A stretch of 64,000 nt of DNA from Solitalea canadensis DSM 3403 (lineage in GTDB: Bacteria > Bacteroidota > Bacteroidia > Sphingobacteriales > Sphingobacteriaceae), in contig NC_017770.1 of the NCBI RefSeq assembly GCF_000242635.2, forward strand, positions 5,138,070-5,202,069. The letters are read 5' to 3'. The notes below the pieces were generated by a model that worked only from the letters and a program-made list of their open reading frames with translations, did no database searches and was not told the DNA's origin. The first letter of the stretch is position 1; each line of letters begins with the position of its first letter. Positions 7,377-16,593 of the stretch are shown here, one piece after another. The position numbers were made by a program, and so were the translations under genes.

Positions 7377-8983
7377 ATAGGTGTCGATATGTAGTGATAA
7401 GCTTGTAGTGTTAAAAACTCCGGAAACTGCTTGCTGAACACTAATTCATGAAAGAGACAACCTGCCAGCATAAAATGATTGGTGTGATAAGCTTCTTCTC
7501 CGACTTCTGCTTTGATCTTTTCTTTTTCTTCATCAATAAGATCATTTACATGGTGACGGTCAATGAGTTTCCACTGATCGGTGATGCTTCCATGACGAAC
7601 CCATTGCCAAAGTTGTGCTCTTGAGATTTCGGCGGTTGCTGCATCTTCCATTAAATTATTGATACCAGCAGCACCTAAACCGTTTAACCACGCAGCTATA
7701 TACCTGATGCCAACATTAATATTCAATCGTATTCCTTGTTCGGTTATGGTATTTCCTGCTGATTGTATATTTAGCAGATCTTCAGCCTTAATTTGTACTT
7801 CAGGAATAACCGTTTTTTGGTGTGGTTTGGAGCCTAATACAAGTTCAAAAGCATCTTTTGCAATTTCAATTAGGTCGGGGTGTGCTACCCATGTTCCATC
7901 AAATCCGTTTGCAGCTTCAAAATCCTTGTCATCTTTTACTTTTTCCAATGCAATTTTGGTTACTTCTCCATCCTTTCTGTTTGGAATAAAAGCAGCCATA
8001 CCTCCAATTGCATGGGCACCACGTTTATGACAAGTTTGAACAAGTAGCTGTGTATAAGCTCTCATAAACGGAACTCGCATGGTTACTAAAGCTCTGTCGG
8101 GCATTACAAAACGCTGCTGCATTCTGAATTTTTTGATAATACTGAAAATGTAATCCCATCGTCCGGCGTTTAGGCCAGCAATATGGTCACGTAGCTCATA
8201 AAGGATCTCATCCATTTCAAAAGCAGCTAAAATAGTTTCGATAAGGACGGTCGCTTTAATGGTTCCTTTTGGTATTTCTAAATATTCTTGTGCAAATTCA
8301 AACACCTGATTCCATAATCTTGCTTCTAAATGATTCTCTAATTTTGGAAGATAGAAGTATGGAGCTGTACCACGACTTAATAACTCGTGTGCATTGTGGA
8401 AGAAATAGAGCCCAAAATCAAATAAGGAAGCAGACATAGGTCGATTCTCCACCTGGAAATGAGCTTCAGTGAGATGCCAGCCACGAGGTCTTACAACCAA
8501 TACGGCTGTTTTGGTGTTTAATTTATATTCTTTGCCATCTTCGGTTTCAAAATCAATCGTTCTCCTAATAGCATCCCTGAGGTTCTGCTGTCCGGATAAG
8601 ATATTGTACCATGTAGGTGAAGTAGCATCTTCAAAATCAGCCATAAAAACATTTGCTGATGAGTTAAGTGCATTTATGATCATTTTGCGATCAACCGGAC
8701 CTGTAATTTCGACTCTCCTGTTTTGTAAATCATTTGGAACAGGCGATATCTTCCAACTGTCTGATCTTATCTTTGCAGTCTCTGGTAAAAAGTCAGGGTT
8801 TTTTCCCGCATTTATTTCCCGTTGACGTTCCATTCTTCTGATCAGCAATTCGCGTCGAGGTTGTTCGAATTGATTATGAAGGGCCGTAAGAAATTCAATT
8901 GCCTCAGAAGTGAGCAATTTTTCAGAAAACTGGTTCGAGTCGTTCTTAAACTCAACCATGTAGCTTGCAGTCGGTTGTTCCAT
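7367..8983 (-). CDS. aceB: Malate synthase A
   Basis: A 538-residue enzyme that condenses glyoxylate with acetyl-CoA to malate, the second step of the glyoxylate shunt. Hallmarks of the A isoform are the ANVFMADFEDATSPTW signature around residue 115, VVRPRGWHLTEAHF, the GRWDYIFSIIKKF segment, and GTWVAHPDLIEIA in the last third. Length fits AceB (about 530). The ATG at 8983 is the only good start. The final residues STPISS are encoded by the tandem repeat at 7337-7376 and are probably not conserved. It precedes aceA on the same strand and is divergent from the ScfR-type regulator. A variant -7 box (TATATTCG, complement of 9013-9020) and the palindrome at 9037-9050 lie upstream. Confidence 0.97.
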   Translation of the reverse strand: MEQPTASYMVEFKNDSNQFSEKLLTSEAIEFLTALHNQFEQPRRELLIRRMERQREINAGKNPDFLPETAKIRSDSWKISPVPNDLQNRRVEITGPVDRKMIINALNSSANVFMADFEDATSPTWYNILSGQQNLRDAIRRTIDFETEDGKEYKLNTKTAVLVVRPRGWHLTEAHFQVENRPMSASLFDFGLYFFHNAHELLSRGTAPYFYLPKLENHLEARLWNQVFEFAQEYLEIPKGTIKATVLIETILAAFEMDEILYELRDHIAGLNAGRWDYIFSIIKKFRMQQRFVMPDRALVTMRVPFMRAYTQLLVQTCHKRGAHAIGGMAAFIPNRKDGEVTKIALEKVKDDKDFEAANGFDGTWVAHPDLIEIAKDAFELVLGSKPHQKTVIPEVQIKAEDLLNIQSAGNTITEQGIRLNINVGIRYIAAWLNGLGAAGINNLMEDAATAEISRAQLWQWVRHGSITDQWKLIDRHHVNDLIDEEKEKIKAEVGEEAYHTNHFMLAGCLFHELVFSKQFPEFLTLQAYHYISTPISS

Positions 8984-9036
8984 CGCTTTATAAATTTTAG
9001 TATCACATAAAACGAATATAGTAAAAATTCTTTATT

Positions 9037-9067
9037 AGCGAAAATTCGCTGAAAATATTTTTTCGCT
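9037..9067. promoter_or_regulatory. Candidate operator in the aceB/regulator divergent region
   Basis: AGCGAA-AA-TTCGCT (9037-9050) is a near-perfect palindrome, and a further TTCGCT occurs at 9062-9067, 17 bases downstream of the first TTCGCT. For the aceB direction the palindrome sits about where the -33 element would be relative to TATATTCG (complement of 9013-9020). The position suggests a binding site for the neighbouring ScfR/RamB-like regulator; this is inference. Confidence 0.5.
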
Positions 9068-9144
9068 TTTGGAGAAAATTTGTTTTCATTGTGCAGATTG
9101 CTTTAATTTGAATGAATGCTATCTGAAAAGGCATGTATTGAACA

Positions 9145-10620
9145 TTGATACTCAACGAAGAGACCATACGATTAATTCTGGGGCTGAAAATCAGAAGCTC
9201 CCGCGCTGATAAAGGAATTTCTTTAACAGAGCTTGCTCAACAAACAGGTGTTTCTGTTTCCTACCTGAATGAAATTGAAAAGGGGAAAAAGCATCCTAAG
9301 CCAAGCAAAATTGCGCTAATTGCAGATGCTCTTGATGTTCCTTATGATCAACTGGTATCACTGGAATTGGATAAAAAGTTGCTTACTGTTGCGCGTTTAT
9401 TGAGCTCAGAGGTAATGAAAGAGCTGCCTTTAGAACATTTTGGGATTGATACAGCAACCTTGGTAGATGTATTTTCTACAGCACCTGCAAAGTTTGGGGC
9501 ATTTGTGAATACACTTATTGAAATAGCAAGAAGTCGTGATATCAGTGTAGAACAATTTTATTTCGACGCACTTCGATCTTATCAGGAAATGCGTGAGAAC
9601 TACTTCGGTGATCTAGAGCAATTGGCTTTGCAATTTATTGAAGATAAAAATCTGAATGTATCAATCGATGCTATTTTGAAGCAGCTGGAATTGATTCTTA
9701 AAGAAGAGTATTCAATAACGGTTTCTTATACCTTACAAAATCGTCCGAATCTGGTACAGTTGCGTTCTTTGTTTAATCAACAGAAGTCAAAACTTTTAGT
9801 CAATAAGGACTTAACACCTGAACAGAAAGCTTTTGTTTTGGCAAAGGAAATTGGTTTTCAATTGATGAAGGTAGAGGCTCGTCCACATACCTCAGTTTGG
9901 GTAAAAGCAGAGTCTTTTGATGCTGTGCTCAATAATTTTAGAGCTTCTTATTTTGCAGGTGCTGTGCTGATATCCTGCGATCAACTGGTTGAAGATATGG
10001 AAGGTTTCTTTGCGATGAATAAATGGTCTCCTGAAAAAATACATGAGATTATCAGTCATTACCCAGCCAGTCCGGAAGTTTTTATGTATCGATTAACAAG
10101 CATTCTTCCTAAATTCTTCGGACTAAACCAACTTTTCTTTCTTAAATTTGACCACGACGAACTCCTGAATGAGGTTCATTTGTCAAAGGAATTGCATCTT
10201 TCCGGATTACATAATCCACATGCCAGTTTTATGAATGAGCATTATTGCAACAGATGGATATCTATTTGGCTGTTAAATGATCTGGTTGAAGCTCCTTCTG
10301 AAAAATTTATTTCGGGTATTCAGCGTTCTTCGTATGTAGATTCTACTAATGAATATCTTCTACTAACCATTGCAAGGAGATCGGAACCGGCAAAGGGAAG
10401 AAATAGTTCATTAAGCTTGGGGTTATTGATCAATCCATTGTTGATTCAAAAAGTTAAGTTTTTAAACGATGAGGCGATCAAACGTAAATTAGTTAATATT
10501 ACTTGTGAGCGTTGCAGACTAGAGGATTGTAAAGAACGGGGGGCGGAACCTAAGGTTTATATTAAACAGCAACAGCAGCAACAGCTGATAAAAGCAATTG
10601 ACGAATACTTAACAGAATAA
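9145..10620 (+). CDS. ScfR/RamB-type XRE regulator (short-chain acyl sensor family)
   Basis: A 491-residue transcription factor. An XRE helix-turn-helix lies at residues 10-65 ([20 protein letters not shown]), followed by a helical linker, an IrrE/ImmA-like segment around 230-280 ([19 protein letters not shown], without an intact HExxH zinc motif) and a long C-terminal ScfR (DUF2083-type) domain ending in [16 protein letters not shown]. This architecture matches RamB of Corynebacterium, which controls acetate and glyoxylate genes. Placement divergent from aceB-aceA supports the same role. The start is an uncommon TTG at 9145: an ATG twelve bases upstream runs into TGA after one codon, and no ATG precedes the HTH. 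pdxJ follows 8 bases after the stop, so they form an operon. Whether it activates or represses is unknown. Confidence 0.85.
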   Translation: MILNEETIRLILGLKIRSSRADKGISLTELAQQTGVSVSYLNEIEKGKKHPKPSKIALIADALDVPYDQLVSLELDKKLLTVARLLSSEVMKELPLEHFGIDTATLVDVFSTAPAKFGAFVNTLIEIARSRDISVEQFYFDALRSYQEMRENYFGDLEQLALQFIEDKNLNVSIDAILKQLELILKEEYSITVSYTLQNRPNLVQLRSLFNQQKSKLLVNKDLTPEQKAFVLAKEIGFQLMKVEARPHTSVWVKAESFDAVLNNFRASYFAGAVLISCDQLVEDMEGFFAMNKWSPEKIHEIISHYPASPEVFMYRLTSILPKFFGLNQLFFLKFDHDELLNEVHLSKELHLSGLHNPHASFMNEHYCNRWISIWLLNDLVEAPSEKFISGIQRSSYVDSTNEYLLLTIARRSEPAKGRNSSLSLGLLINPLLIQKVKFLNDEAIKRKLVNITCERCRLEDCKERGAEPKVYIKQQQQQQLIKAIDEYLTE

Positions 10621-10628
10621 GAGATAAA

Positions 10629-11342
10629 ATGTCAAAACTTAGTGTAAATATTAATAAAGTAGCCACAATACGTAATGCACGAGGTGGAAACAATCCGGAT
10701 ATTATTAAAGTTGCGCTTGATTGCGAGCGTTTTGGTGCCGAAGGAATTACGGTTCACCCTCGTCCGGATGAACGTCATATTCGTTACCAGGATGTTATCG
10801 ATCTGAAACCCTTGTTAACAACAGAGTTTAATATAGAAGGACGTCCGGATGAACGTTTTATGGACCTGGTTTTAAAAACCAAGCCGGCACAGGTTACATT
10901 GGTGCCTGATGCTCCGGATGCTATCACCTCTAATGCAGGCTGGGATACTATTCGTCATCGTGCTTACCTGAAAGATATTATTGCTGAGTTTAAATCTAAT
11001 GGCATCAGAACATCCATATTTGTTGATCCATTGATTGATATGGTGGATGGAGCGGCAGAAACTGGGACTGATCGTATTGAATTATATACCGAAGCTTATG
11101 CAACAGGTTATCATAATAATAAGGAATCGGTTATCGCTCCCTACCTTGAAGCCGCAAAATTAGCAGCTGAGCTTGGGTTAGGAGTTAACGCCGGACATGA
11201 TCTGGATCTTCACAATTTGAAATACCTTAAGGATAATATGCCTGAGTTGCTTGAGGTTTCAATTGGACATGCCTTAATCTGTGATGCTTTATATCTTGGA
11301 TTAGAAAATACCATTCAACAATATTTGCGACAATTACGCTAA
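10629..11342 (+). CDS. pdxJ: Pyridoxine 5'-phosphate synthase
   Basis: A 237-residue TIM-barrel enzyme of the DXP-dependent vitamin B6 pathway. It condenses 1-deoxyxylulose 5-phosphate with 3-amino-1-hydroxyacetone phosphate to pyridoxine 5'-phosphate. The N-terminal [16 protein letters not shown], the [18 protein letters not shown] phosphate/substrate segment, [15 protein letters not shown], and [11 protein letters not shown] near the C-terminus are all canonical PdxJ sequence. Length is as expected. It lies 8 bases downstream of the ScfR regulator and 4 bases upstream of the CpcT-like gene, so the three are almost certainly co-transcribed. PdxA and PdxH are not in the window. Pairing of B6 synthesis with a carbon regulator is unusual but may be accidental. 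Confidence 0.96.
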   Translation: MSKLSVNINKVATIRNARGGNNPDIIKVALDCERFGAEGITVHPRPDERHIRYQDVIDLKPLLTTEFNIEGRPDERFMDLVLKTKPAQVTLVPDAPDAITSNAGWDTIRHRAYLKDIIAEFKSNGIRTSIFVDPLIDMVDGAAETGTDRIELYTEAYATGYHNNKESVIAPYLEAAKLAAELGLGVNAGHDLDLHNLKYLKDNMPELLEVSIGHALICDALYLGLENTIQQYLRQLR

Positions 11343-11346
11343 ACGG

Positions 11347-11973
11347 ATGAAGAAATTAATTGTAGTTGTTTTGTTAATAATGAGTGTAAATGCTAGTTAC
11401 GCTCAAAAATTAAGCAAAGAGCTGAAACAGTTAAAAGAAAATTTAAGTGGCCGCTTTACAAATGAAGACCAGGCGCGATTTAATCCTTCCTATAAACCTC
11501 AAAGTTTTATTATGAAACAAATTTTGCTGGAAAATCCTGATGGTTTATGGATGTATGGAGAGCTGGCTTCAGTAGATTCGGTAAAGTTTCCTAAAAAACA
11601 ATTTATCTGGCACTTTCAGCAAGTTGATCAAAACCGTTTTGCTGCCCAAATTTTTCAGCTTAACGACCCCAAATCGTTTGTAAACGATTGGCAAAAGAAA
11701 ATACCCTTACAAGGGATTACTGAGGCAATGATGGTTAAGGAACTCTGCCCGCTTTACCTGGTAAGAAAAACGATGATTGAGTTTACGGGTGCTACAAGAG
11801 AGAAATTTTGTCGGCCAGTAAAAGATGGAAAAATTGCCTATAAAACAATAGAGTTGTATAGCAGTGAAAGTACATTAATGTATTGGGAGCGAGGTTACAA
11901 TGCAAGCGACAAACTAGTTGATGGACCCGAGCAGGCCGGAGATATATTCAGGAAAATAGAACAGTTTAAATAA
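11347..11973 (+). CDS. CpcT/CpeT-like secreted protein
   Basis: A 208-residue protein with a Sec signal peptide (MKKLIVVVLLIMSVNASYA, then QKL). The mature part follows the CpcT/CpeT chromophore-lyase pattern: LSGRFTNEDQARF near the start, a central block (FAAQIFQL), a CRPVKDG block with a conserved-type cysteine, YSSESTLMYWERGY, and a closing DIFRKIEQF strand. In cyanobacteria and cryptophytes this calycin-fold family attaches phycobilins to phycobiliproteins. Non-photosynthetic Bacteroidota carry homologues of unknown role, here exported to the periplasm. It is the last gene of the regulator-pdxJ operon and is followed by a strong terminator. The fold assignment is fairly secure; the function is not. 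Confidence 0.75.
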   Translation: MKKLIVVVLLIMSVNASYAQKLSKELKQLKENLSGRFTNEDQARFNPSYKPQSFIMKQILLENPDGLWMYGELASVDSVKFPKKQFIWHFQQVDQNRFAAQIFQLNDPKSFVNDWQKKIPLQGITEAMMVKELCPLYLVRKTMIEFTGATREKFCRPVKDGKIAYKTIELYSSESTLMYWERGYNASDKLVDGPEQAGDIFRKIEQFK

Positions 11974-11978
11974 TTAAG

Positions 11979-12012
11979 AAAGCCCCTTCTGTATAGTAAG
12001 GGGCTTTTTTTT
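11979..12012 (+). terminator. Terminator of the regulator-pdxJ-CpcT operon
   Basis: AAAGCCCCTT (11979-11988) pairs with AAGGGGCTTT (11998-12007) around a 9-base loop, followed by a T-run. Confidence 0.9.
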
Positions 12013-12300
12013 CAGCCTAATGAGAGCATTAATAGATAATAGTATTGTATTAATCGACTATTCAGGATTGTTTATTTTACAATGAGTATATTCCTTTTCG
12101 GAAAAATAATTGTCCGGTTCGAAAGGAAATACTGTTCACAGCGTTATAATTTGCATAACGACATACAATTATCATGCAACAATGCCTTTGATAGGATAAT
12201 GCTTTGAAAATAAGGTTGTTGTTGTTTTGGTGGGGAACTAGATGAGTTTTTAGTCGAGAAATCTATTCCCCTCTTTGTAAAAAAGATGGTTGATGAAAAT
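12013..12300. other. Gene-free stretch before mgsA
   Basis: No convincing coding frame was found. A 41-codon frame beginning near 12082 has no recognisable features. No hairpin with a T-tract was seen for the convergent mgsA transcript. Nothing else is recognised. Confidence 0.4.
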
Positions 12301-12666
12301 CTACATTATTGACTTGATCAATAATTCTGCAGTGGCCGGATTGCTGGCCAGTGGTACATTATGAACGTCACATTGGCGCATTAGCATCATAATATCAGGT
12401 TCATGAGGATGAGCATTAAGTGGATCACGGAAAAAGAAAACCATTTGTGTTTTGCCTTCTGCCACTCTTGCCGCAATCTGAGCATCACCACCTAGTGGTC
12501 CGGAAAGCATGCGAGTAACTTTCAATCCCAAATCTTCTGCCTTTTTACCGGTTGTGCCGGTAGCAATTAGTTTAATATGATCTTGCTTAAATAATTCAAG
12601 GTTTTGGCTTAAAAAAACAACCATTTCGTCTTTTTTGCCGTCATGTGCTATTATTGCTATTTCCAT
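12301..12666 (-). CDS. mgsA: Methylglyoxal synthase
   Basis: A 121-residue cytosolic enzyme converting dihydroxyacetone phosphate to methylglyoxal plus phosphate, a bypass that relieves sugar-phosphate stress. It has IAIIAHDGKKDEMV at the N-terminus, the phosphate-binding ATGTTGKK loop, the catalytic segment SGPLGGDAQIAARVAEG and FFFRDPLNAHPHEPDI. All are canonical MgsA motifs. Length is at the short end for the family (E. coli 152). The frame stays open for 33 codons upstream, but I start at ATG 12666: homology begins exactly there and a -7 box (12685-12692) lies 18 bases upstream. The extra upstream frame runs over the pseudogene fragment at 12710-12866. It is monocistronic. Confidence 0.95.
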   Translation of the reverse strand: MEIAIIAHDGKKDEMVVFLSQNLELFKQDHIKLIATGTTGKKAEDLGLKVTRMLSGPLGGDAQIAARVAEGKTQMVFFFRDPLNAHPHEPDIMMLMRQCDVHNVPLASNPATAELLIKSIM

Positions 12667-12684
12667 AGTAAAGATTTGATGGGG

Positions 12685-12692
12685 CAAAGATA
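12685..12692 (-). promoter_or_regulatory. -7 box upstream of mgsA
   Basis: TATCTTTG on the minus strand fits TAnnTTTG and lies 18 bases before the mgsA ATG at 12666. No clear TTG was found at the -33 distance. Confidence 0.4.
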
Positions 12693-12709
12693 ATCTTCTG
12701 AGGTTATTT

Positions 12710-12866
12710 TTATCGAATAATCGTGAGTGCTCCAACAATAGCTGGACAATCAGTTTTAAGTTCAATTACATAATAATAGGTTCCAGCTGGGAGTTTTCCG
12801 TCTTTATAAGTTCCTTTTGTGTAAGATGTAAAGTAATTGCCTGCATGTTCAAAGTTGGGCGAAAAT
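12710..12866 (-). pseudogene. Stranded C-terminal fragment of a gliding/T9SS-type (CHU_C-like) domain
   Basis: Read on the minus strand and ending in TAA at 12710-12712, this frame gives TYKDGKLPAGTYYYVIELK followed by TDCPAIVGALTIIR. That is the standard end of gliding motility-associated C-terminal (CHU_C, type B sorting) domains. It is preceded by FSPNF and an unlike stretch, then by a stop a short way upstream. No start codon and no rest of protein are present. It is best read as the remnant of a deleted large surface protein. The mgsA promoter lies immediately downstream. The call rests on the pattern of the last 35 residues. Confidence 0.7.
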
Positions 12867-13039
12867 GTAGTTTTTTTGACATTTCTTTGATTCTAAAATA
12901 ATGTTCCGCATATAGGTAATTTACCCAAATTTTTATTTGTTTGTATGGCGGTTTAAAGTGGAGGTTTTGGCAATGTTTAAATCTTTCCAAATAATTGATT
13001 TTTAATAGTTTTAGCTTTAAAACTTCGTACGTAAAATCG

Positions 13040-13070
13040 TTGTTAATAGCATGTTATTTGGCTATTTTTG
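13040..13070 (+). promoter_or_regulatory. Promoter of gcvP
   Basis: TTG (13040-13042) and TATTTTTG (13063-13070) are 20 bases apart, an exact fit to the Bacteroidota promoter pattern. The ATG at 13090 follows after 19 bases. The upstream ATG at 13051 lies inside the promoter, so it is not the start. No glycine-riboswitch-like motif was recognised between 12894 and 13040. Confidence 0.65.
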
Positions 13071-13089
13071 CCGCTCCAAATTTAACCGC

Positions 13090-15981
13090 ATGAAGTTAGA
13101 TATCAGTTACAAAGAGGCTTTTGAGAGCCGTCACATTGCACCAAACACTGCTGACGTTGAAAAGATGTTAAAAGTGATTGGAGCCGCTTCCTTAGATCAG
13201 TTGATCAACGAAACAGTTCCTGAGAAAATCAGACTGAAAAAACCTTTGAATTTACCCACTGCTAAAACTGAGTTTGAATACCTTGCCAGCTTAAAGCAAA
13301 CTGCTTCTAAGAACAAAGTTTTCAAATCATACATTGGCCGTGGTTATTATGATAACTTCACTCCGAATGTAATTCTGCGTAACATCCTTGAGAACCCGGG
13401 ATGGTACACTCAATATACTCCTTATCAGGCTGAGATCGCTCAGGGTCGTTTACAAGCATTGTTAAACTACCAAACAATGATCATCGATCTTACTGGAATG
13501 GAAATCGCAAACGCTTCATTATTAGATGAAGGTACTGCAGCTGCTGAAGCAATGTTCATGCAATATTCATTGCGTAAAAATGCCGGTGCTAACGTATTCT
13601 TTGTTTCAGAAGAAGTATTGCCTCAAACAATTGATATTTTAATGACTCGCTCTAAGCCTTTGGGTATCGAGTTGTTAATTGGTAACCACCAAACTGTTGA
13701 ATTAACAGAAAATATGTTTGGTGCAATCGTTCAGTATCCTGCAGCAAATGGTGAAGTTTATGACTATACTGAGTTTGCTAACAAATGCCATGCGAAAAAC
13801 ATTAAAATCACTGTAGCTGCTGATATCTTAAGCTTAGCGTTATTAACTCCTCCATCTGAATTTGGAGCTGATATCGTTGTTGGTTCAGCGCAACGCTTTG
13901 GTGTTCCAATGGGTTATGGTGGTCCTCACGCTGCATATTTTGCTACTAAGGAAGAATATAAACGCTCAATGCCGGGCCGTATCATTGGAGTAACTATTGA
14001 TGCGCAAGGAAATCAAGCGTTACGTATGGCGCTTCAAACCCGTGAACAACACATCCGCAGGGATAAAGCAACTTCAAATATCTGTACTGCTCAAGCTCTG
14101 TTAGCTATTATGGCTTCAATGTATGGTGTTTATCACGGACAAGCAGGTGTTAAGAAAATTGCTAATCGTACACACGGAATGGCTGTTCTTTTAAAAGATG
14201 CTTTAACTTCATTAGGTTATTCTGTTTTAAACAAAGCATTTTTTGATACCATTACTGTTGATGCCGGAAATAATGTAGGTTCTATCAATAAAGAAGCCGT
14301 TGACGCTGAAGCTAACTTCTACTACAATGGTTCAAAGGTTGGTATAGCTGTAGACGAAACTACTTCGATTGAAGACATCAAAAATATCGTTAAAGTATTT
14401 GCGAAAGTTGTTGGTAAAAACTTAAATGATCTAGATGTTGACGGCTTAGCTGCAAAGTTAAACTCTCCAATTGCAGAAAATTTACAACGTAAATCGGAAT
14501 TCTTTACTCACCCGGTATTCAATACTCATCACTCTGAGCACGAAATGCTTCGCTATATTAAGAGCTTGGAGAATAAAGATCTTTCGTTGAATCATTCAAT
14601 GATTTCCTTGGGTTCATGTACCATGAAATTGAATGCAACTGCTGAAATGATTCCTGTGACTTGGGCGGAGTTTGGTAAGTTACATCCATTTGCTCCAATC
14701 GATCAGGTGGGCGGTTATGCGCAAATGATCTCTGAATTAGAGAAATGGTTATGCGAGATTACAGGCTTTGCAGGTGCAAGTTTGCAACCTAACTCTGGTG
14801 CACAAGGTGAATATGCAGGATTAATGGTTATTCGTGCTTATCACGAAAGCCGTGGTGATAACCACCGTAATGTAATTCTGATTCCTTCATCAGCGCACGG
14901 AACTAACCCTGCTTCTGCGGCTATTGCCGGATTTAAGATTGTAATTACTAAGTGTGATGACAATGGTAATATCGATGTGGAAGATTTACGTGCAAAAGCT
15001 ATCGAGCATAAAAATGACCTCGCAGGTTTAATGGTTACTTATCCATCTACACACGGTGTATTTGAAGAAGCAATCATTGAAATTTGTCAGATCATTCATG
15101 ATAACGGCGGACAAGTTTATATGGACGGTGCAAATATGAATGCACAGGTTGGTTTAACCAGTCCAGCTAATATTGGTGCCGACGTTTGTCACCTTAACTT
15201 GCATAAAACATTCTGTATTCCTCATGGTGGAGGTGGCCCGGGCATGGGTCCGATCTGTGTCGCAAAACACCTTGCTCCATTCTTGCCGGGTCATGCAGTT
15301 GTTAAAACAGGTGGTGAAAATGCAATTCATGCTGTTTCTGCAGCTCCTTGGGGTAGTGCAAGTATTTTAGTTATTTCTCATGCTTACATCGCAATGATGG
15401 GCGGCGAAGGTTTAACTAATGCAACCAAACACGCAATTCTGAATGCAAATTATATCAAGTCTCGCCTTGAGAATGAGTATAAAGTATTGTATGCAGGGGC
15501 AAACGGACGTTGTGCACACGAAATGATCCTGGATTGCCGCTCATTCAAAAACTTTGGCGTTGAGGTAACCGACATTGCTAAACGTTTAATGGATTACGGT
15601 TTCCACGCACCAACAGTTTCTTTCCCAGTTGCGGGTACATTGATGATCGAGCCTACGGAATCTGAGCCTAAAATTGAACTTGACCGTTTCTGTGATGCAA
15701 TGATTGCTATCCGTCATGAAATTAATGAGGTTGAAGAGGGTAAAGCAGATAAGAACGATAACGTACTTAAAAATGCTCCTCACACAGCAGCGGTTATTAC
15801 TTCCAATGAATGGGAGCATACTTACAGCCGTCAGAAAGCTGCATTCCCACTACATTGGGTTAAGGATAATAAATTCTGGCCTTCGGTAGCTCGTGTAAAT
15901 GATACTTATGGAGATAGAACTTTAGTTTGTTCATGTCCTCCGATTGAATCATACATGGAAGAAGCTGTTGAAGCAAACTAA
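13090..15981 (+). CDS. gcvP: Glycine dehydrogenase (decarboxylating), P-protein
   Basis: A 963-residue PLP enzyme of the glycine cleavage system. It decarboxylates glycine and passes the aminomethyl group to the lipoyl arm of GcvH. This is the long fused form, with an N-terminal half (about 1-440, [20 protein letters not shown]) and a catalytic C-terminal half. The PLP lysine is in [20 protein letters not shown], and [18 protein letters not shown] opens the second half. Length is standard for the fused type. The start at 13090 is chosen from the promoter position and the family N-terminus. GcvT and GcvH are not in the window. It can process glycine produced by Kbl (25706-26896). Confidence 0.98.
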   Translation: MKLDISYKEAFESRHIAPNTADVEKMLKVIGAASLDQLINETVPEKIRLKKPLNLPTAKTEFEYLASLKQTASKNKVFKSYIGRGYYDNFTPNVILRNILENPGWYTQYTPYQAEIAQGRLQALLNYQTMIIDLTGMEIANASLLDEGTAAAEAMFMQYSLRKNAGANVFFVSEEVLPQTIDILMTRSKPLGIELLIGNHQTVELTENMFGAIVQYPAANGEVYDYTEFANKCHAKNIKITVAADILSLALLTPPSEFGADIVVGSAQRFGVPMGYGGPHAAYFATKEEYKRSMPGRIIGVTIDAQGNQALRMALQTREQHIRRDKATSNICTAQALLAIMASMYGVYHGQAGVKKIANRTHGMAVLLKDALTSLGYSVLNKAFFDTITVDAGNNVGSINKEAVDAEANFYYNGSKVGIAVDETTSIEDIKNIVKVFAKVVGKNLNDLDVDGLAAKLNSPIAENLQRKSEFFTHPVFNTHHSEHEMLRYIKSLENKDLSLNHSMISLGSCTMKLNATAEMIPVTWAEFGKLHPFAPIDQVGGYAQMISELEKWLCEITGFAGASLQPNSGAQGEYAGLMVIRAYHESRGDNHRNVILIPSSAHGTNPASAAIAGFKIVITKCDDNGNIDVEDLRAKAIEHKNDLAGLMVTYPSTHGVFEEAIIEICQIIHDNGGQVYMDGANMNAQVGLTSPANIGADVCHLNLHKTFCIPHGGGGPGMGPICVAKHLAPFLPGHAVVKTGGENAIHAVSAAPWGSASILVISHAYIAMMGGEGLTNATKHAILNANYIKSRLENEYKVLYAGANGRCAHEMILDCRSFKNFGVEVTDIAKRLMDYGFHAPTVSFPVAGTLMIEPTESEPKIELDRFCDAMIAIRHEINEVEEGKADKNDNVLKNAPHTAAVITSNEWEHTYSRQKAAFPLHWVKDNKFWPSVARVNDTYGDRTLVCSCPPIESYMEEAVEAN

Positions 15982-16013
15982 AATGACAATTGAGCCTAGT
16001 GCTTTTTAATATG

Positions 16014-16047
16014 AGTCCGTTCGGGTTTAACCGGGACGGACTTTTTA
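16014..16047 (+). terminator. Terminator of gcvP
   Basis: AGTCCGTTCGG (from 16014) pairs imperfectly with CCGGGACGGACT (16031-16042), with one wobble and one mismatch, followed by TTTTT. The arms echo the CCGTCCCG stem found after ahcY. Confidence 0.85.
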
Positions 16048-16048
16048 C

Positions 16049-16438
16049 TTAGCGTTCATTTGTGGCTAATTTGGAGTATAAATCTTGTAATTTTCTCCTT
16101 TTTTCAATAAGACTGTTTTCTAAGCTTTCAATTTGTTTTTCCAGTACGTTTATAAGTTTATCTCTTACCTCAATCTCTTTTTCAAAAAAATACTTAGCTA
16201 TGGGGCGCTCCCTTCTTTGAAATTTATCAAAATAGGGGCTATCTGAGGAAATAAAACTATCAATTGGTTCTTCTAAAAGAATTGAAATTTTGATGAGGCG
16301 CTCGAAAGAAAGGGTTGTTTCACCACTTTCTAATTTTTGAAAAGCACTCTGTCCCATCTCTAAGCTGTTAGCTATAAACTCCTGCGAGTATCGTTTTTCG
16401 TCCCGATATTTTCTAATCAAGTAACCGGTTTCATTCAT
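16049..16438 (-). CDS. XRE-family regulator with C-terminal coiled coil
   Basis: A 129-residue protein. The helix-turn-helix lies at residues 5-60 (IRKYRDEKRYSQEFIANSLE then MGQSAFQKLESGETTLSFER). After a linker there is a charged helical tail (about 88-125: KLINVLEKQIESLENSLIEK) that is probably a coiled coil for dimerisation. I choose the ATG at 16438 because a longer reading to 16534 adds a hydrophobic stretch unlike XRE proteins and would overlap the promoter region of the divergent lipoprotein gene. It points away from the lipoprotein gene at 16594, 155 bases apart, so it may regulate that locus. It is not a phage repressor by any visible context. Confidence 0.8.
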   Translation of the reverse strand: MNETGYLIRKYRDEKRYSQEFIANSLEMGQSAFQKLESGETTLSFERLIKISILLEEPIDSFISSDSPYFDKFQRRERPIAKYFFEKEIEVRDKLINVLEKQIESLENSLIEKRRKLQDLYSKLATNER

Positions 16439-16593
16439 AGAGGCAATAAATTGGTTGATCTTGCTATTTCGTATTTTTTGATCAAAAAACCAAGAAAGGG
16501 ATACAATTATTGCTTTTGGGAATAATTTTACCACTTTCTTGTTTGGATAAAATGGTTTTTATAATTCCTTTTGATAAAACACTATTTAACAAT

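Noticed and set aside
12082..12210. 41-codon frame beginning at an ATG
   Set aside because: No ribosome-binding context, no recognisable sequence, and surrounded by featureless AT-rich DNA.
12766..12990. Open frame of 74 codons on the minus strand between mgsA and gcvP
   Set aside because: It has no protein-like features and lies in a different frame from the clear CHU_C-like tail at 12710-12866; the latter explains the region better.
12894..13039. Possible glycine riboswitch before gcvP
   Set aside because: No tandem aptamer-like motifs or conserved purine-rich core could be seen.
13051..13089. Upstream ATG extending gcvP by 13 residues
   Set aside because: It lies inside the well-formed promoter (13040-13070) and the extra residues do not resemble GcvP N-termini.
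16438..16534. N-terminal extension of the XRE regulator by 32 residues
   Set aside because: The extension is hydrophobic and unlike the family; the ATG at 16438 sits just before the helix-turn-helix.
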